The notes beneath the pieces are model-generated. The model saw only the letters and a program-made list of their open reading frames with translations, had not been told where the DNA came from and did not search any database. Below, in pieces: positions 25,421 to 34,933 of a stretch of DNA of 64,000 nucleotides. The stretch spans positions 621,585 through 685,584 of the forward strand of contig NZ_LMEC01000011.1 in NCBI RefSeq assembly GCF_001425265.1, read 5' to 3'. The position numbers and the translations under genes are program-made. The DNA comes from Massilia sp. Root418. GTDB lineage: Bacteria; Pseudomonadota; Gammaproteobacteria; Burkholderiales; Burkholderiaceae_D. Within the stretch, counting starts at the first letter, position 1, and each line of letters begins with the position of its first letter.

Positions 25421-26680
25421 ATGAGCATGCGCATCAGTTCCAAAACCATTTTCGACAACGGCGTGGGCCAGCTCGGCACCTTGCAGTCTTCGCTGGCCAA
25501 GACCCAGCAGCAGCTGGCCACCGGCCGCCGCGTGCTGACCCCGGCAGACGATCCCATCGCCTCGGCGCGCGCGCTGGAAGTCACGCAGTCGCAGTCGATC
25601 AATACCCAGCTGGCCACCAACCGCTCCAACGCGCGCTCGTCGCTGTCGCAGGAGGAGGTGGCCCTGACCTCGGCCACGCAGCTGTACCAGGACGTGAAGG
25701 AGCTGGTGGTCAAGGCCGGCGCCGGCTCGCTGACCAACAAGGACCGCGAATCCATCGCGGTGGAACTGGAAGGCCGGCTGCAGGACTTGCTGGGCATTGC
25801 CAACACGGCCGATGGCTCGGGCGGCTACATTTTCTCCGGCTTCAAGGACAGCATTCCCTTCACCTTGAACGGCACCGGCGCCACTTACCAGGGCGACCAG
25901 GGAGAGCGCACCCTGCAGGTCGGCTCCTCGCGCAAGATCAGCATCAGCGATTCGGGCACCGCCATTTTCGAGAACAACACTACCGGCAACGGCCGCTTCA
26001 AGACCGGCGCGGACCCGGCCAATTACGACCGCGGCGGCACCGGCATCATTTCCCCGGGCGCCGTGACGGACCCCAGCGCGCTGACCGGCCACCAGTACGC
26101 CATCAATTTCACGGTGGTGCCGGCCACCCCGGGCGTGCCCAAGGTGACCACCTATACCGTGATGGACCTGACGCTGGGCACGCCGGTGCCGCCCGCGCCG
26201 GACCCGGCCGACCCGATTCCCTACACCAGCGGCAAGAGCATCAGTTTCGACGGCCTGCAGTTCGAGATCAAGGGCGACCCGGCGGATCTGGACACGTTCA
26301 GCGTGGACCCGAGCGACCAGAAGTCCGTGTTTGAAACCATGACCGACATGCTGAAGGCGCTGCGCCAGAACGGCGAGGGTGCGGCCGGGCAGGCGCGCCT
26401 GACCAATGTGCTGAACCAGGTCAATTCCAGCATCGACAATGCCTCGGACAACCTGCTGGCGGTGCGCGCCTCGGTGGGCGCGCGCATGAAGGAGCTGGAC
26501 TACCTGGACAGCTCGGGCGAGGACTTGAACATCCAGTACGCCACCACCCTGTCCAACCTGACCGAGGTGGACACCATCCAGGCCATCTCCCTGTTCACCC
26601 AGCAGCAGATCAACCTGGAAGCGGCGCAAAAGTCGTACAAGACGCTGACCGGGCTCTCGCTCTTCAATTACATCGGCTGA
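25421..26680 (+). CDS. flgL: Hook-filament junction protein FlgL (HAP3)
   Basis: A 419-residue flagellin-related junction protein. N-terminal MRISSKTIFDNGVGQLGTLQSSLAKTQQQLATGRRVLTPADDP and C-terminal TTLSNLTEVDTIQAISLFTQQQINLEAAQKSY are the family ends. An insertion at about 205-300 (E. coli FlgL is 317) includes the PYTSGKSISFDG block at 268-279 shared with FlgK. Two in-frame ATGs (25421, 25427) are close together; the first is used. Its stop overlaps the stop of convergent fliR by 13 bp. Confidence 0.95.
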   Translation: MSMRISSKTIFDNGVGQLGTLQSSLAKTQQQLATGRRVLTPADDPIASARALEVTQSQSINTQLATNRSNARSSLSQEEVALTSATQLYQDVKELVVKAGAGSLTNKDRESIAVELEGRLQDLLGIANTADGSGGYIFSGFKDSIPFTLNGTGATYQGDQGERTLQVGSSRKISISDSGTAIFENNTTGNGRFKTGADPANYDRGGTGIISPGAVTDPSALTGHQYAINFTVVPATPGVPKVTTYTVMDLTLGTPVPPAPDPADPIPYTSGKSISFDGLQFEIKGDPADLDTFSVDPSDQKSVFETMTDMLKALRQNGEGAAGQARLTNVLNQVNSSIDNASDNLLAVRASVGARMKELDYLDSSGEDLNIQYATTLSNLTEVDTIQAISLFTQQQINLEAAQKSYKTLTGLSLFNYIG

Positions 26681-27531
26681 TTCAGCGTGCGCGGCGGCGC
26701 CGCTGGCGGCGTCCGCGCCGCCGGTTGCGCCGGCGGCCGCGGCTCGCGCTCGGCCCAGTTGCGCGGGAATTGCCGCGCGCTCTCTATGCCCTGGTTAAAC
26801 AGTTTCTCCAGCGGCGTCGCCATGTACGGCAAGGTCGTGGCCAGCACCAGGAAGCCGATGCCCAGCGTAATCGGGAAGCCGATGCCGAACAGGTTCAGCT
26901 GGGGCGCCGCCCTGGTCAGGATGCCCAGCGCCACGTTGGTGATCAGCAGCGCCGCCACGATGGGCAGGGCCAGTTGCATGCCGGCGCTGAACACCCGCCC
27001 GCCCCAGTCCGCCACCGACTTGAAGCCGCCGCCGGCAATCGGCACGCCGGACACCGGCAGCGTCTGGAAGCTTTCGGCCAGCGCCGACAGCAGCACCAGG
27101 TGGCCGTTCACCGACAGGAAGGCCAGCGTGGCCACCAGCGCCAGGAACTGGCTGATGGCCGACGAGCGGCCCTGGGTGTTGGGGTCGAAGAAGGTGGCGA
27201 AGCCCAGGCCCATGGTCAGGCTGCTGATTTCGCCCGCCATCTCGATGGCGGCAAACACCACGCGCAAGGTGAAGCCCATGGCCACGCCCACCAGCATTTC
27301 CTGCACCAGGATCAGCAGGCCGGCATAGGACATCGGATCGGCGGCGGGCACCGCCGGCACGGTGGGCGCGATCACCATGGCCAGCAGCACGCCCAGCGCC
27401 ACCTTGACGGTGGTGGGCACGCTGCGGTTGCCGAACACGGGTGCGGCCGTGATCAGGCCGAGGATGCGGGTAAGCGGCCACAGCAGGGAAGCGATCCACG
27501 TGTTGATGTCGGCAGTGGAGAGCGTGATCAC
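26668..27531 (-). CDS. fliR: Flagellar export gate protein FliR
   Basis: A 287-residue inner-membrane gate component with about six hydrophobic segments between 14 and 245. Family blocks LTRILGLITAAPVFGNRSVP near the N-terminus, VGVAMGFTLRVVFAAIEMAGEI centrally, and LGIGFPITLGIGFLVLATTLPYM near 225 are clear. The last about 40 residues are a Pro/Ala/Arg-rich tail. Final gene of the fliF-R transcript; its 3' end runs 13 bp into flgL on the other strand. Confidence 0.95.
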   Translation of the reverse strand: MITLSTADINTWIASLLWPLTRILGLITAAPVFGNRSVPTTVKVALGVLLAMVIAPTVPAVPAADPMSYAGLLILVQEMLVGVAMGFTLRVVFAAIEMAGEISSLTMGLGFATFFDPNTQGRSSAISQFLALVATLAFLSVNGHLVLLSALAESFQTLPVSGVPIAGGGFKSVADWGGRVFSAGMQLALPIVAALLITNVALGILTRAAPQLNLFGIGFPITLGIGFLVLATTLPYMATPLEKLFNQGIESARQFPRNWAEREPRPPAQPAARTPPAAPPRTLNQPM

Positions 27532-27544
27532 AGTCGCGCCATCG

Positions 27545-27814
27545 CTAATTGACCAGGCCGGGGATGCCTGTGAACACGTTGCGCATATAGTCGAGCATGA
27601 CCGACAGCATCCACGGCCCGGCCACCACCAGCGCCACGAACACCCCCACCAGCTTGGGGATGAAGGACAGCGTGGCTTCGTTGATCTGGGTGGCGGCCTG
27701 GAAGATGGACACCACCAGGCCGATCACCAGCGCCACCAGCAGCATGGGCGCGGCCACCATCAGGGTGACTTCCATGGCGACGCGGCCCATGGTCATGACG
27801 CTTTCGGGTGTCAT
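27545..27814 (-). CDS. fliQ: Flagellar export gate protein FliQ
   Basis: An 89-residue protein with two membrane helices (about 15-40 and 52-72), the size of E. coli FliQ (89). MTPESVMTMGRVAMEVTLMVAAPMLLVALVIGLVVSIFQAATQINEATL is a textbook FliQ start. It lies between fliP and fliR, the conserved order. Confidence 0.95.
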   Translation of the reverse strand: MTPESVMTMGRVAMEVTLMVAAPMLLVALVIGLVVSIFQAATQINEATLSFIPKLVGVFVALVVAGPWMLSVMLDYMRNVFTGIPGLVN

Positions 27815-27826
27815 GCGCGCTCCTCT

Positions 27827-28591
27827 CTAGTAGAAACTCTGGGCCAGCGAGCCGATCAGCAGCTGCCAGCCGTCCACCAGCACGAACAGCATCAGCTTGA
27901 AGGGCAGCGAAATGACGGCGGGCGACATCATCATCATCCCCATCGACATCAGCACCGACGCCACCACCATGTCGATGATGAGGAAGGGGATGAAGATGGC
28001 GAAGCCGATCTGGAACGCGGTCTTCAGTTCGCTGGTGACGAAGGCGGGAATCAGCACGCGCAGCGGCACGTCCTCCGGCCCCTGCAGGGCGGGCGTGCGC
28101 GACAGCTTGACGAACAGCGCCAGGTCGGCCTGGCGGGTCTGCTTGAGCATGAAGGACTTGAGCGGGGCGGCGCCTTTTTCCAGCGCCTGCTGCATGGTGA
28201 TCTTGCTTTCCTGCAGCGGCAGGTAGGCTTCGCCGTAGATCCTGTCGAGCACCGGGCCCATCACGAACAGGGTCAGGAACAGCGCCAGGCCCACCATCAC
28301 CTGGTTGGGCGGCGCGGACTGGGTGCCCATGGCCTGGCGCAGCAGCGACAGCACGATGATGATGCGGGTGAAGCTGGTCATCATCAGCAGCGCGGCCGGA
28401 ATGAAGGTCAGCGCCGTCATCAGGATCAGCGTCTGCAGCGACAGCCCGTAGTTGGTGCCGCCGCCGCCGGCCGGGGTGGCCGTGAAGGCCGGAATGGTCG
28501 GGTCTGCCCCGGCCCACAGCGGCACGGCCGCCAGGCCCGCCGCCAGCAGGCACTTCAGGACAGCGGCGGACTTGCCTTGCTTATTTGCCAT
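27827..28591 (-). CDS. fliP: Flagellar export gate protein FliP
   Basis: A 254-residue gate protein made as a precursor with a cleavable signal (about residues 1-28, ending near AGADP). The conserved [38 protein letters not shown] block and the C-terminal [47 protein letters not shown] block are intact. Its start overlaps the fliO end by 11 bp, suggesting coupled translation. Confidence 0.97.
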   Translation of the reverse strand: MANKQGKSAAVLKCLLAAGLAAVPLWAGADPTIPAFTATPAGGGGTNYGLSLQTLILMTALTFIPAALLMMTSFTRIIIVLSLLRQAMGTQSAPPNQVMVGLALFLTLFVMGPVLDRIYGEAYLPLQESKITMQQALEKGAAPLKSFMLKQTRQADLALFVKLSRTPALQGPEDVPLRVLIPAFVTSELKTAFQIGFAIFIPFLIIDMVVASVLMSMGMMMMSPAVISLPFKLMLFVLVDGWQLLIGSLAQSFY

Positions 28592-29366
28592 TACGTTTTT
28601 CTATCGTCTGTTTGAACCATTCGGCGAAGTTGCCACCGGGTAGGGCGGACGCGCCGTTGGCCGCCATGTCGAAGCCGGCCGCATTTTCCTGGCGCGGCAG
28701 CGTGGCCAGTGCGTTCATGCGGCCGGGCGAGGCGCCCACCACGATCCAGTGTTCGCCCACTTCCACCACCAGGATGCGCTCGCGCGCGCCGACGCTGAGC
28801 GCGCCGACCAGCTTGACGTTGGCGCCGCCGGTAATGGTTTTCGGACCGAAGCGCTTGAGCAGCCAGGCCAAGCCGACCAGCAGGGCCAGCACCAGGATCA
28901 GGGAGAAGATGGTGGTCAGCAGGCTGCCGGTGGCGGTGGGCGCCTGCGCCGGATCGATGGTGCTAGGCGCCGGGCGCGCGCCGGCCAGCGCGGCTTGCTG
29001 TTCGGGCGTGGCGGCCGGGGTGGCCGATGTGGCCGGTGCAGTGGTGCCGGACGCGGGGCCGGCGGCAGTGGGCGCGGCGGGCTGGGCCGCCGCAGGAGCG
29101 GAAGCGCCGAGAGGGCCGGCCGTGCCGGCAGTCCCCGCCGTGCCTGTGGTGGCGGCGGCTGCGGCGCTGGCCGCTTGCGCGGCAGCGGCGGGCAGGGCGG
29201 CCGGGTCGGCCGGCGGGATAGCAGGCGGGACGGCAGGCTTGCTGGCGGAAGAAATCGAACCGGAGGCGGTTTGCGCCGCTAGCGCCGGTGCGCCGGCCAG
29301 CAGGGCGGCTGCGGCCAGGGCGGCCAGCGCAGCCCCCGGCGCGGCAAACGGGAAAGCAGGCTTCAT
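28581..29366 (-). CDS. fliO: Flagellar biosynthesis protein FliO with long Ala/Pro-rich periplasmic region
   Basis: A 261-residue FliO, a factor that helps assemble the FliP ring. It is roughly twice the usual size (E. coli 121). An apparent signal peptide (residues 1-31) is followed by an Ala/Pro/Thr-rich region at about 32-145, then the single membrane helix [25 protein letters not shown] and the cytosolic FliO domain ([32 protein letters not shown]). Start overlaps the fliN stop (ATGA). Confidence 0.9.
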   Translation of the reverse strand: MKPAFPFAAPGAALAALAAAALLAGAPALAAQTASGSISSASKPAVPPAIPPADPAALPAAAAQAASAAAAATTGTAGTAGTAGPLGASAPAAAQPAAPTAAGPASGTTAPATSATPAATPEQQAALAGARPAPSTIDPAQAPTATGSLLTTIFSLILVLALLVGLAWLLKRFGPKTITGGANVKLVGALSVGARERILVVEVGEHWIVVGASPGRMNALATLPRQENAAGFDMAANGASALPGGNFAEWFKQTIEKRNGK

Positions 29367-29782
29367 TTATTGAGTTTTCGGATACGTTCGGACGGCGTGA
29401 TGATGTCGGTCAGGCGGATACCGAACTTGTCGTTCACCACCACCACCTCGCCCTGGGCGATCAGGCAGCCGTTCACCAGCACGTCCATCGGCTCGCCGGC
29501 CAGGCCGTCCAGTTCCACCACCGAGCCCTGCGCCAGTTGCAGCAGGTTCTTGATGGCGATCTTGGTGCGGCCCAGTTCCACCGTCAGCTGGACCGGGATA
29601 TCGAGGATGAAATCGATATCGTTGTGGGTCTCGGTCTTGGAAGGCTGCTTGGAAAAGTCCTGGAACACGGCCGCCTGCGCGGCTTGCTGGTTCTGCAGCG
29701 CTTCGGCTTCCGCCTTGGCCTGCTCGGCGATCGCGGCGCCCCAATCATCATCCAAGCTTTGATCGTCTTGATTATCCGACAT
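29363..29782 (-). CDS. fliN: Flagellar motor switch protein FliN
   Basis: A 139-residue C-ring protein. The SpoA domain fills the C-terminal half: ILDIPVQLTVELGRTKIAIKNLLQLAQGSVVELDGLAGEPMDVLVNGCLIAQGEVVVVNDKFGIRLTDI. The acidic N-terminus (DNQDDQSLDDDW) is usual. Length equals E. coli FliN (137). Starts 20 bp after fliM; stop overlaps the fliO start. Confidence 0.97.
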   Translation of the reverse strand: MSDNQDDQSLDDDWGAAIAEQAKAEAEALQNQQAAQAAVFQDFSKQPSKTETHNDIDFILDIPVQLTVELGRTKIAIKNLLQLAQGSVVELDGLAGEPMDVLVNGCLIAQGEVVVVNDKFGIRLTDIITPSERIRKLNK

Positions 29783-29802
29783 GTTTCTCTCCAGTTACTT
29801 CG

Positions 29803-30783
29803 TTACTTCGTATTATCGGCGTTCGCCAGCAGTTTCTCTACCTTCAGCGCGTACTGTCCGTTCAGCACGCCGTACGTGCAGTCCAGCACGGGCACGCCGT
29901 CCACGGTGGCTTCTATGCTGGCCGGAATATTGAGCGGGATGATGTCGCCCACGCGCATGTTCAGGATTTCGTCGAACGACACCTTGGCCGTGCCCAGCGA
30001 GGCCACCAGTTCCACTTCGGCGATCTGGATCTGCTGCGTCATCAGGCGGATCCAGCGCTTGTCCACTTCCAGCGCCTCGCCCTGCAGCGAGGAGGTCAGC
30101 GCGTCGCGGATCGGCTCGATCATCGAGTACGGCATGCAGAAGTGGATCTGGCCGGACACCGAGCCCAGCTCCACCGTGAAGGTGGACGCCACCACCACCT
30201 CGTTCGGCGTGGCGATGTTGGCGAACTGCGTATTCATTTCCGAGCGGATGTACTCGAACTCCACCGGATACACCGGTTCCCAGGACTTGGTGTAGGCCTC
30301 GAACACGATATCGAGGATGCGCAAAATGATGCGCTGCTCGGTCTGGGTGAAGTCGCGCCCCTCGACGCGGGTGTGGAAACGGCCGTCGCCGCCGAACAGG
30401 TTGTCCACCAGCAGGAACACCAGGCCTGGATCGAACACCATCAGCGCGGTGCCGCGCAGCGGCTTCATGTGCACCAGGTTGAGGTTGGTCGGCACCACCA
30501 GGTTGCGGATGAATTCGCTGTACTTGGACACCCGCACCGAACCCACCGACACTTCCGCGCTGCGGCGCAGGAAGTTGAACAGGCCCACGCGCAGCAGGCG
30601 CGCGAAGCGCTCGTTGATGATTTCGAGCGTCGGCATCCGGCCCCGGACGATGCGCTCCTGGGTCGCCAGGTTATAGGTTCTGACTCCCGCGACTTCTTCC
30701 GGCGCCGCGGCGTCGTCCTGGTCGCCATTGACGCCCTTTAAAAGGGCATCAACTTCTTCCTGGGAGAGAAAATTATCAGCCAT
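29803..30783 (-). CDS. fliM: Flagellar motor switch protein FliM
   Basis: A 326-residue C-ring protein that receives CheY-P and reverses rotation. The N-terminal CheY-binding peptide NFLSQEEVDALLKG (residues 4-17) is present, then the CheC-like middle domain and the C-terminal SpoA domain (LGTAKVSFDEILNMRVGDIIPL). Presence of the CheY peptide implies a chemotaxis system elsewhere in the genome, as none is in this window. Confidence 0.97.
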   Translation of the reverse strand: MADNFLSQEEVDALLKGVNGDQDDAAAPEEVAGVRTYNLATQERIVRGRMPTLEIINERFARLLRVGLFNFLRRSAEVSVGSVRVSKYSEFIRNLVVPTNLNLVHMKPLRGTALMVFDPGLVFLLVDNLFGGDGRFHTRVEGRDFTQTEQRIILRILDIVFEAYTKSWEPVYPVEFEYIRSEMNTQFANIATPNEVVVASTFTVELGSVSGQIHFCMPYSMIEPIRDALTSSLQGEALEVDKRWIRLMTQQIQIAEVELVASLGTAKVSFDEILNMRVGDIIPLNIPASIEATVDGVPVLDCTYGVLNGQYALKVEKLLANADNTK

Positions 30784-30816
30784 GGCTTTCTACTGGTTGG
30801 GCTTTGCTAACACTGG

Positions 30817-31326
30817 TTACTGAATGATGAAGGAAGTGAACAGCACTTCCGTCACGTCCTGCTGCGGGCCGCGCTCTTCGAACGGCGCGCGCACCTGTTC
30901 CATGATCTCCGCGCTCAGCTGCTGCTTGCCTTCCGGCGTGTTGATCTCGGACGCCTTCTTGCTCGACAACAGCAGCAGCAGGCGGCTGCGCACCTTGGGC
31001 ATGTTGTTCTTGATGACTTCCACTTCCTCCAGGCCGCTCACCTGCAGCGTGAACGCCAGCTGCAGGTATTGCTCGCCGTTTTCCGGCTGCAGGTTGACGG
31101 TGAACGGCTCGATGGTGACGTACACCGGCGGCCCGGCCTTGGGCGCGGATTTTTTGTGCTTGACCGGCGCGTCCTCGCCGCCGCCTTTCAGCATGAACCA
31201 GGCCCCGCCGCCGCCGGCAGCCGCCAGCACGGCCACCAGGCCGAGGATGACGACCAGCTTCTTGGAGTTGGCCGGCGCGGCAGCCTCTGCTTTAGGTTCC
31301 GCTTTCAATTTTGGACTCGCTTTCAA
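30817..31326 (-). CDS. fliL: Flagellar basal body-associated protein FliL
   Basis: A 169-residue single-pass inner-membrane protein that supports stator function. TTG at 31326 is used as start: AAGGG lies 5 bases upstream and the N-terminus MKASPKLKAEPK is short and basic as expected. The membrane helix is at about 23-46, and the periplasmic domain (VYVTIEPFTVNLQPENGEQYLQLAFTLQV) is typical. C-terminal end VTEVLFTSFIIQ fits the family. Lies between fliK and fliM. Confidence 0.92.
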   Translation of the reverse strand: MKASPKLKAEPKAEAAAPANSKKLVVILGLVAVLAAAGGGGAWFMLKGGGEDAPVKHKKSAPKAGPPVYVTIEPFTVNLQPENGEQYLQLAFTLQVSGLEEVEVIKNNMPKVRSRLLLLLSSKKASEINTPEGKQQLSAEIMEQVRAPFEERGPQQDVTEVLFTSFIIQ

Positions 31327-31393
31327 GATTACCCTTGCAGCTGAAGTGGATCATGTCGCCATTATGGCACGCCTTGCGTGCCGGTCAGAATGG

Positions 31394-33022
31394 TCAGGCG
31401 AAGGTATCGACCATGCCGAGCGTGCGCTGGCGCGGCGCGGGCGCAACAGGCGCGCCATCGTCGCTGCCGCCGTCTCCGGCGACGCCGCCCCGGTTGCCGC
31501 GGCCGCCGCCTTGCTGCGCCGCGCCGGCCTGGCCGGAGCCGTTGTTTTGATCCGACATGCCGGCCGACACGGTGGCGTTGCCGAGCTGGATACCGGCCTC
31601 GCTCATCATTTCACGCAGGCGCGGCATGGCCGCTTCGAGCGCGGCGCGCACTTCCGGCTGGGCCGAGGTGAAGCTGGCGCTGGCCGAGTCGTTCGACACG
31701 TTCAGCACCACTTGCAGCGGGCCCAGGTCGGGCGGGTTCAGTTCCAGCGTGGCGCTCTGCTCGCCGCCGCCCACCATCCAGATGACCTTCTGGCCCACCT
31801 GCTGGTCCCAGGCGGTGGTGCCGACGCGCGCCTGCAACTGGCTGGACGCGGCGGGGCTGGCCGCGGCGGCCTGCGTGGTGGCTAGCTGGGCTTGCGCGGC
31901 GGGCGCCACGGTGGGCTGCGCGGCCGGCGATGCATCCTTGAGCAGGGCGGCAAAGTCGGCCCTGGCGTCACGCGCGGCGGCAGGCTGGCCGCCGGCGTCC
32001 GGCTGGGCGCGGCCGGTTTGCGCCAGGGCGCCGTCCGGCACGGCCTGGGCGCGGCCGGCACCCGCTTCGGCGTCCTGGCCGGTGCCGCTTGCTGCGGCGC
32101 GGTCCTGCGCGTTCGCGTGCTGTTTGGACGCGGCCTGGGCTGCCGCTTCCAGCGCGGCCTTGATGGCGGCGTCGTCTGGCGTGGCGCCGGTGCCGCCGGC
32201 GGCGGTTTCGGCGCTCAGGGCGAGGGCGCCGTCCGCCGTGGCGGCATCGGCTGCGTCGCTGGTGCTGTCGGCGGCGAGGGCGGCAAGCGCGGCGGCTGCT
32301 GCAGCATCGCTGGCGCCGCCGTCCGGCTGGTGGCCTGCCAGCGCGTCGGCGGAAGCGCCCGTCATGGCGCCGGCCTCGCCGTCGGTTACTGCTGCTGGCT
32401 GGTTGAAGGCGGCCATCATGGCCAGCATGGCGGCCATGGGATCGGCCGCCTGCGCTGCGGCTGCTTCGGCTGCGGCAGCGCAGGCGGCCGCGTCGGCGGC
32501 TGCGGTATCCGCCGCAGCATCGGCCGCGCCCTTGCCGGCATCGGCGCCGGCTTGTGCGTCGGTTTGTGCGCCGGTCGCGCCGGCCGCGTCCGGCGCCGTG
32601 CTATCAGCGCTTCGGGCGGTCTGGGCATTCTGGTCTGCCGCGCCAGCCGGCTTGCCGTCGCCGGCCCTGGCAGGGTTGGCCTGGGCATTGGGGGCGGGCG
32701 GGGCGGGCGCGGCGGGCGCTTCGGCAGGTTGCTGCGCGGCCGCCTGCCTGGCCTGCTCGGCTGCGCGCGCTTGCTGGTTCTGGCTGGCGGCCGCGTTGCG
32801 GGAAGCGTTCTGCTGCTGAGCCGCCTTTGCCTGGGTCTGGCTGGAGCGCGTGGACGATGCGGCGCCGGCGGGCGCTGCCGGGCGCGCCCATGCCTGGCGC
32901 TGCTCGATCTGGCGGGTCAACGCTTGCTGGAACTGGTTGTCCGGCGCAGCGGACGTGGCCTTGGCCGCAGGGGCGCTGTTCGCGCCGGTGCCGGTGTTGG
33001 TCGTGATGAGCGGTGTCTGCAT
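31394..33022 (-). CDS. fliK: Flagellar hook-length control protein FliK
   Basis: A 542-residue secreted molecular ruler that measures the hook and triggers the FlhB switch. Residues about 30-400 are Ala/Gln/Asp-rich low complexity, the ruler part. The conserved C-terminal domain is at about 400-500: WDQQVGQKVIWMVGGGEQSATLELNPPDLGPLQVVLNVSND, with the LNPPxLG signature, then a Gly/Asn-rich tail. Longer than E. coli FliK (375). A second FliK-like gene lies at 40160-41722. Confidence 0.93.
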   Translation of the reverse strand: MQTPLITTNTGTGANSAPAAKATSAAPDNQFQQALTRQIEQRQAWARPAAPAGAASSTRSSQTQAKAAQQQNASRNAAASQNQQARAAEQARQAAAQQPAEAPAAPAPPAPNAQANPARAGDGKPAGAADQNAQTARSADSTAPDAAGATGAQTDAQAGADAGKGAADAAADTAAADAAACAAAAEAAAAQAADPMAAMLAMMAAFNQPAAVTDGEAGAMTGASADALAGHQPDGGASDAAAAAALAALAADSTSDAADAATADGALALSAETAAGGTGATPDDAAIKAALEAAAQAASKQHANAQDRAAASGTGQDAEAGAGRAQAVPDGALAQTGRAQPDAGGQPAAARDARADFAALLKDASPAAQPTVAPAAQAQLATTQAAAASPAASSQLQARVGTTAWDQQVGQKVIWMVGGGEQSATLELNPPDLGPLQVVLNVSNDSASASFTSAQPEVRAALEAAMPRLREMMSEAGIQLGNATVSAGMSDQNNGSGQAGAAQQGGGRGNRGGVAGDGGSDDGAPVAPAPRQRTLGMVDTFA

Positions 33023-33049
33023 GGTGGCGCCGTAGGTGTGGTAGCTAGA

Positions 33050-33490
33050 TCAACGTTTATAAAATGCTTGCCTTGCGGCGTGTTCGTCCATGGCCTTCTG
33101 GTCGCGCTTGGCTTCCAGCTTGAGCGCCTGCGCCTGCGCGCGGTCGTTCAGCGTGGAGTAGGACATGCGCTTGCGTTCGGCGTCCTGCCAGGTGCTCTTT
33201 TCCTGCTCTCCCCTGCGCTGGCTGTGCCGCACCACTTCCTCCTGGCCCTTGATCGCATTGTCCAGCTTCTCCATGAAGGCCTGGAAATTACGGTACGCCA
33301 TGGGTGTGATGCCGGCCAGCTGGCTGGCCTCGAAGCGCTTGCCGTATTCGTCGCGGTAGCCCACCAGCATGTTCAGCTTTTCCTCGGCATCCGCCACCGC
33401 CTTCAGGGCGACGCCCAGGCGCTTGGCGGCGTCGTCGGTTTCCCGGCGGGCCAATTCGATCAGCGTTTCAAGTTGAGATTGGGAGGCCAT
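33050..33490 (-). CDS. fliJ: Flagellar export chaperone/escort protein FliJ
   Basis: A 146-residue coiled-coil protein, the central stalk of the FliI ATPase ring. The sequence is almost entirely charged helix, e.g. LIELARRETDDAAKRLGVAL and EKSTWQDAERKRMSYSTLNDRAQAQALKLEAKRDQKAMDEHAARQAF. Length equals E. coli FliJ (147). Located between fliI and fliK as expected. Confidence 0.93.
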   Translation of the reverse strand: MASQSQLETLIELARRETDDAAKRLGVALKAVADAEEKLNMLVGYRDEYGKRFEASQLAGITPMAYRNFQAFMEKLDNAIKGQEEVVRHSQRRGEQEKSTWQDAERKRMSYSTLNDRAQAQALKLEAKRDQKAMDEHAARQAFYKR

Positions 33491-33525
33491 GATGGTTCAT
33501 TATAGGCGTCCGGGCCGGCAGTCAA

Positions 33526-34932
33526 TCAATCGAACAGAGCGGACAATTGCCCCAAACTCTCAAGCATGTCCACGCGCTCGGTGATCTGTTGTTGCAGGAA
33601 ATGCTCGATACTTTCGTGCAAGCTGATGGCCTGGTCCAGCACCGGGTCGCTGCCCGGGCTGTAGGCACCCACGGCAATCAGGTCGCGGCTGCGCTCATAG
33701 CGCGAGAACAGCTGTTTCAGGTGGCGCGCGCGGGTCTGGTGCTCGTGCGAGGTGATCGAGTGCATGGCGCGGCTGATCGACTGCTCGATGTCGATGGCGG
33801 GGTAATGGCCGGCCTCGGCGAGGCGCCGGTTCAGCACGATGTGGCCGTCCAGGATGGCGCGCGCCGAGTCGGCGATCGGATCCTGCTGGTCGTCGCCCTC
33901 GGTCAGCACGGTGTAGAAGGCGGTAATCGAGCCGCCGCCCATTTCGCCGTTGCCGGCCCGTTCCACCAGGATGGGCAGTTTGGCAAATACCGACGGCGGA
34001 TAGCCCTTGGTGGCGGGCGGCTCGCCGATGGCCAGCGCGATCTCGCGCTGCGCCATGGCGTAGCGGGTCAGGGAATCCATGATCAGGAGCACGTTCTGGC
34101 CCTGGTCGCGGAAATACTCGGCAATGGCGGTGGAATAGGCCGCGCCCTGCATGCGCATCAGCGGCGGCGTGTCGGCCGGGGCCGCCACCACCACGGAACG
34201 CGCCAGGCCTTCCTCGCCCAGGATCTGCTCGATGAATTCCTTCACCTCGCGGCCGCGTTCGCCGATCAGGCCGACCACGATCACGTCGGCCTCGGTGTAG
34301 CGCGCCATCATGCCCAACAGCACGGACTTGCCGACGCCGGAGCCGGCGAACAGGCCCATGCGCTGGCCGCGGCCCACGGTCAGCATGGCGTTGATGGAGC
34401 GCACGCCCACATCCAGCGTTTCCACGATGGGCGCGCGGCCCAGCGGATTGGCGGGACGCACATTGATGGGGGCGCTTTCCGTGGTGTGCAGCGGACCCAG
34501 GTTGTCCAGCGGGCGGCCGGCGCCGTCCAGCACGCGGCCCAGCAGCTCGGGGCCCACCGGCAGGTGGCGCGCGCGGTCGCTGGGGCGGCGGCGCGGATGG
34601 GCCACGCTGCCGGGGCGGGGAATGGTCGGTTCGATGGGGAACACCCGCGTGCCCGGCACAATGCCTTCCACGTCGCTTTGCGGCATCAGGAACAGGCGGT
34701 CGCCTTCAAAGCCCACCACCTCGGCCTCCACCTTGCCGCCGGAGGGCAGCGGCACCGTGCAGGCCGCGCCCACGGCCAGGCGCAGGCCCACCGCTTCCAT
34801 GACCAGCCCGGCCACGCGCGTGACGCGGCCGGACACCTGCATCGGCTCCACGAACTCGGTCAGCGCGGCGCAGTCGTTCAGGTAGGCGCGCCAGCGGCCG
34901 GCATGCAGGTTGGGTTGCGAGGCGGCGCCCAT
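33526..34932 (-). CDS. fliI: Flagellar export ATPase FliI
   Basis: A 468-residue F1-beta-like ATPase that energises export. Walker A is [11 protein letters not shown] (about 183-193), followed by [15 protein letters not shown] with the catalytic Glu, and Walker [37 protein letters not shown]. The N-terminal beta-barrel begins around [20 protein letters not shown]. Length matches E. coli FliI (457). Starts 1 bp after fliH. Confidence 0.97.
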   Translation of the reverse strand: MGAASQPNLHAGRWRAYLNDCAALTEFVEPMQVSGRVTRVAGLVMEAVGLRLAVGAACTVPLPSGGKVEAEVVGFEGDRLFLMPQSDVEGIVPGTRVFPIEPTIPRPGSVAHPRRRPSDRARHLPVGPELLGRVLDGAGRPLDNLGPLHTTESAPINVRPANPLGRAPIVETLDVGVRSINAMLTVGRGQRMGLFAGSGVGKSVLLGMMARYTEADVIVVGLIGERGREVKEFIEQILGEEGLARSVVVAAPADTPPLMRMQGAAYSTAIAEYFRDQGQNVLLIMDSLTRYAMAQREIALAIGEPPATKGYPPSVFAKLPILVERAGNGEMGGGSITAFYTVLTEGDDQQDPIADSARAILDGHIVLNRRLAEAGHYPAIDIEQSISRAMHSITSHEHQTRARHLKQLFSRYERSRDLIAVGAYSPGSDPVLDQAISLHESIEHFLQQQITERVDMLESLGQLSALFD

Positions 34933-34933
34933 G

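Noticed and set aside
23483..26629. Minus-strand open frame of about 1050 codons opposite flgK and flgL
   Set aside because: Composition is typical of an antisense shadow, and it spans two genuine genes with recognisable flagellar domains on the other strand.
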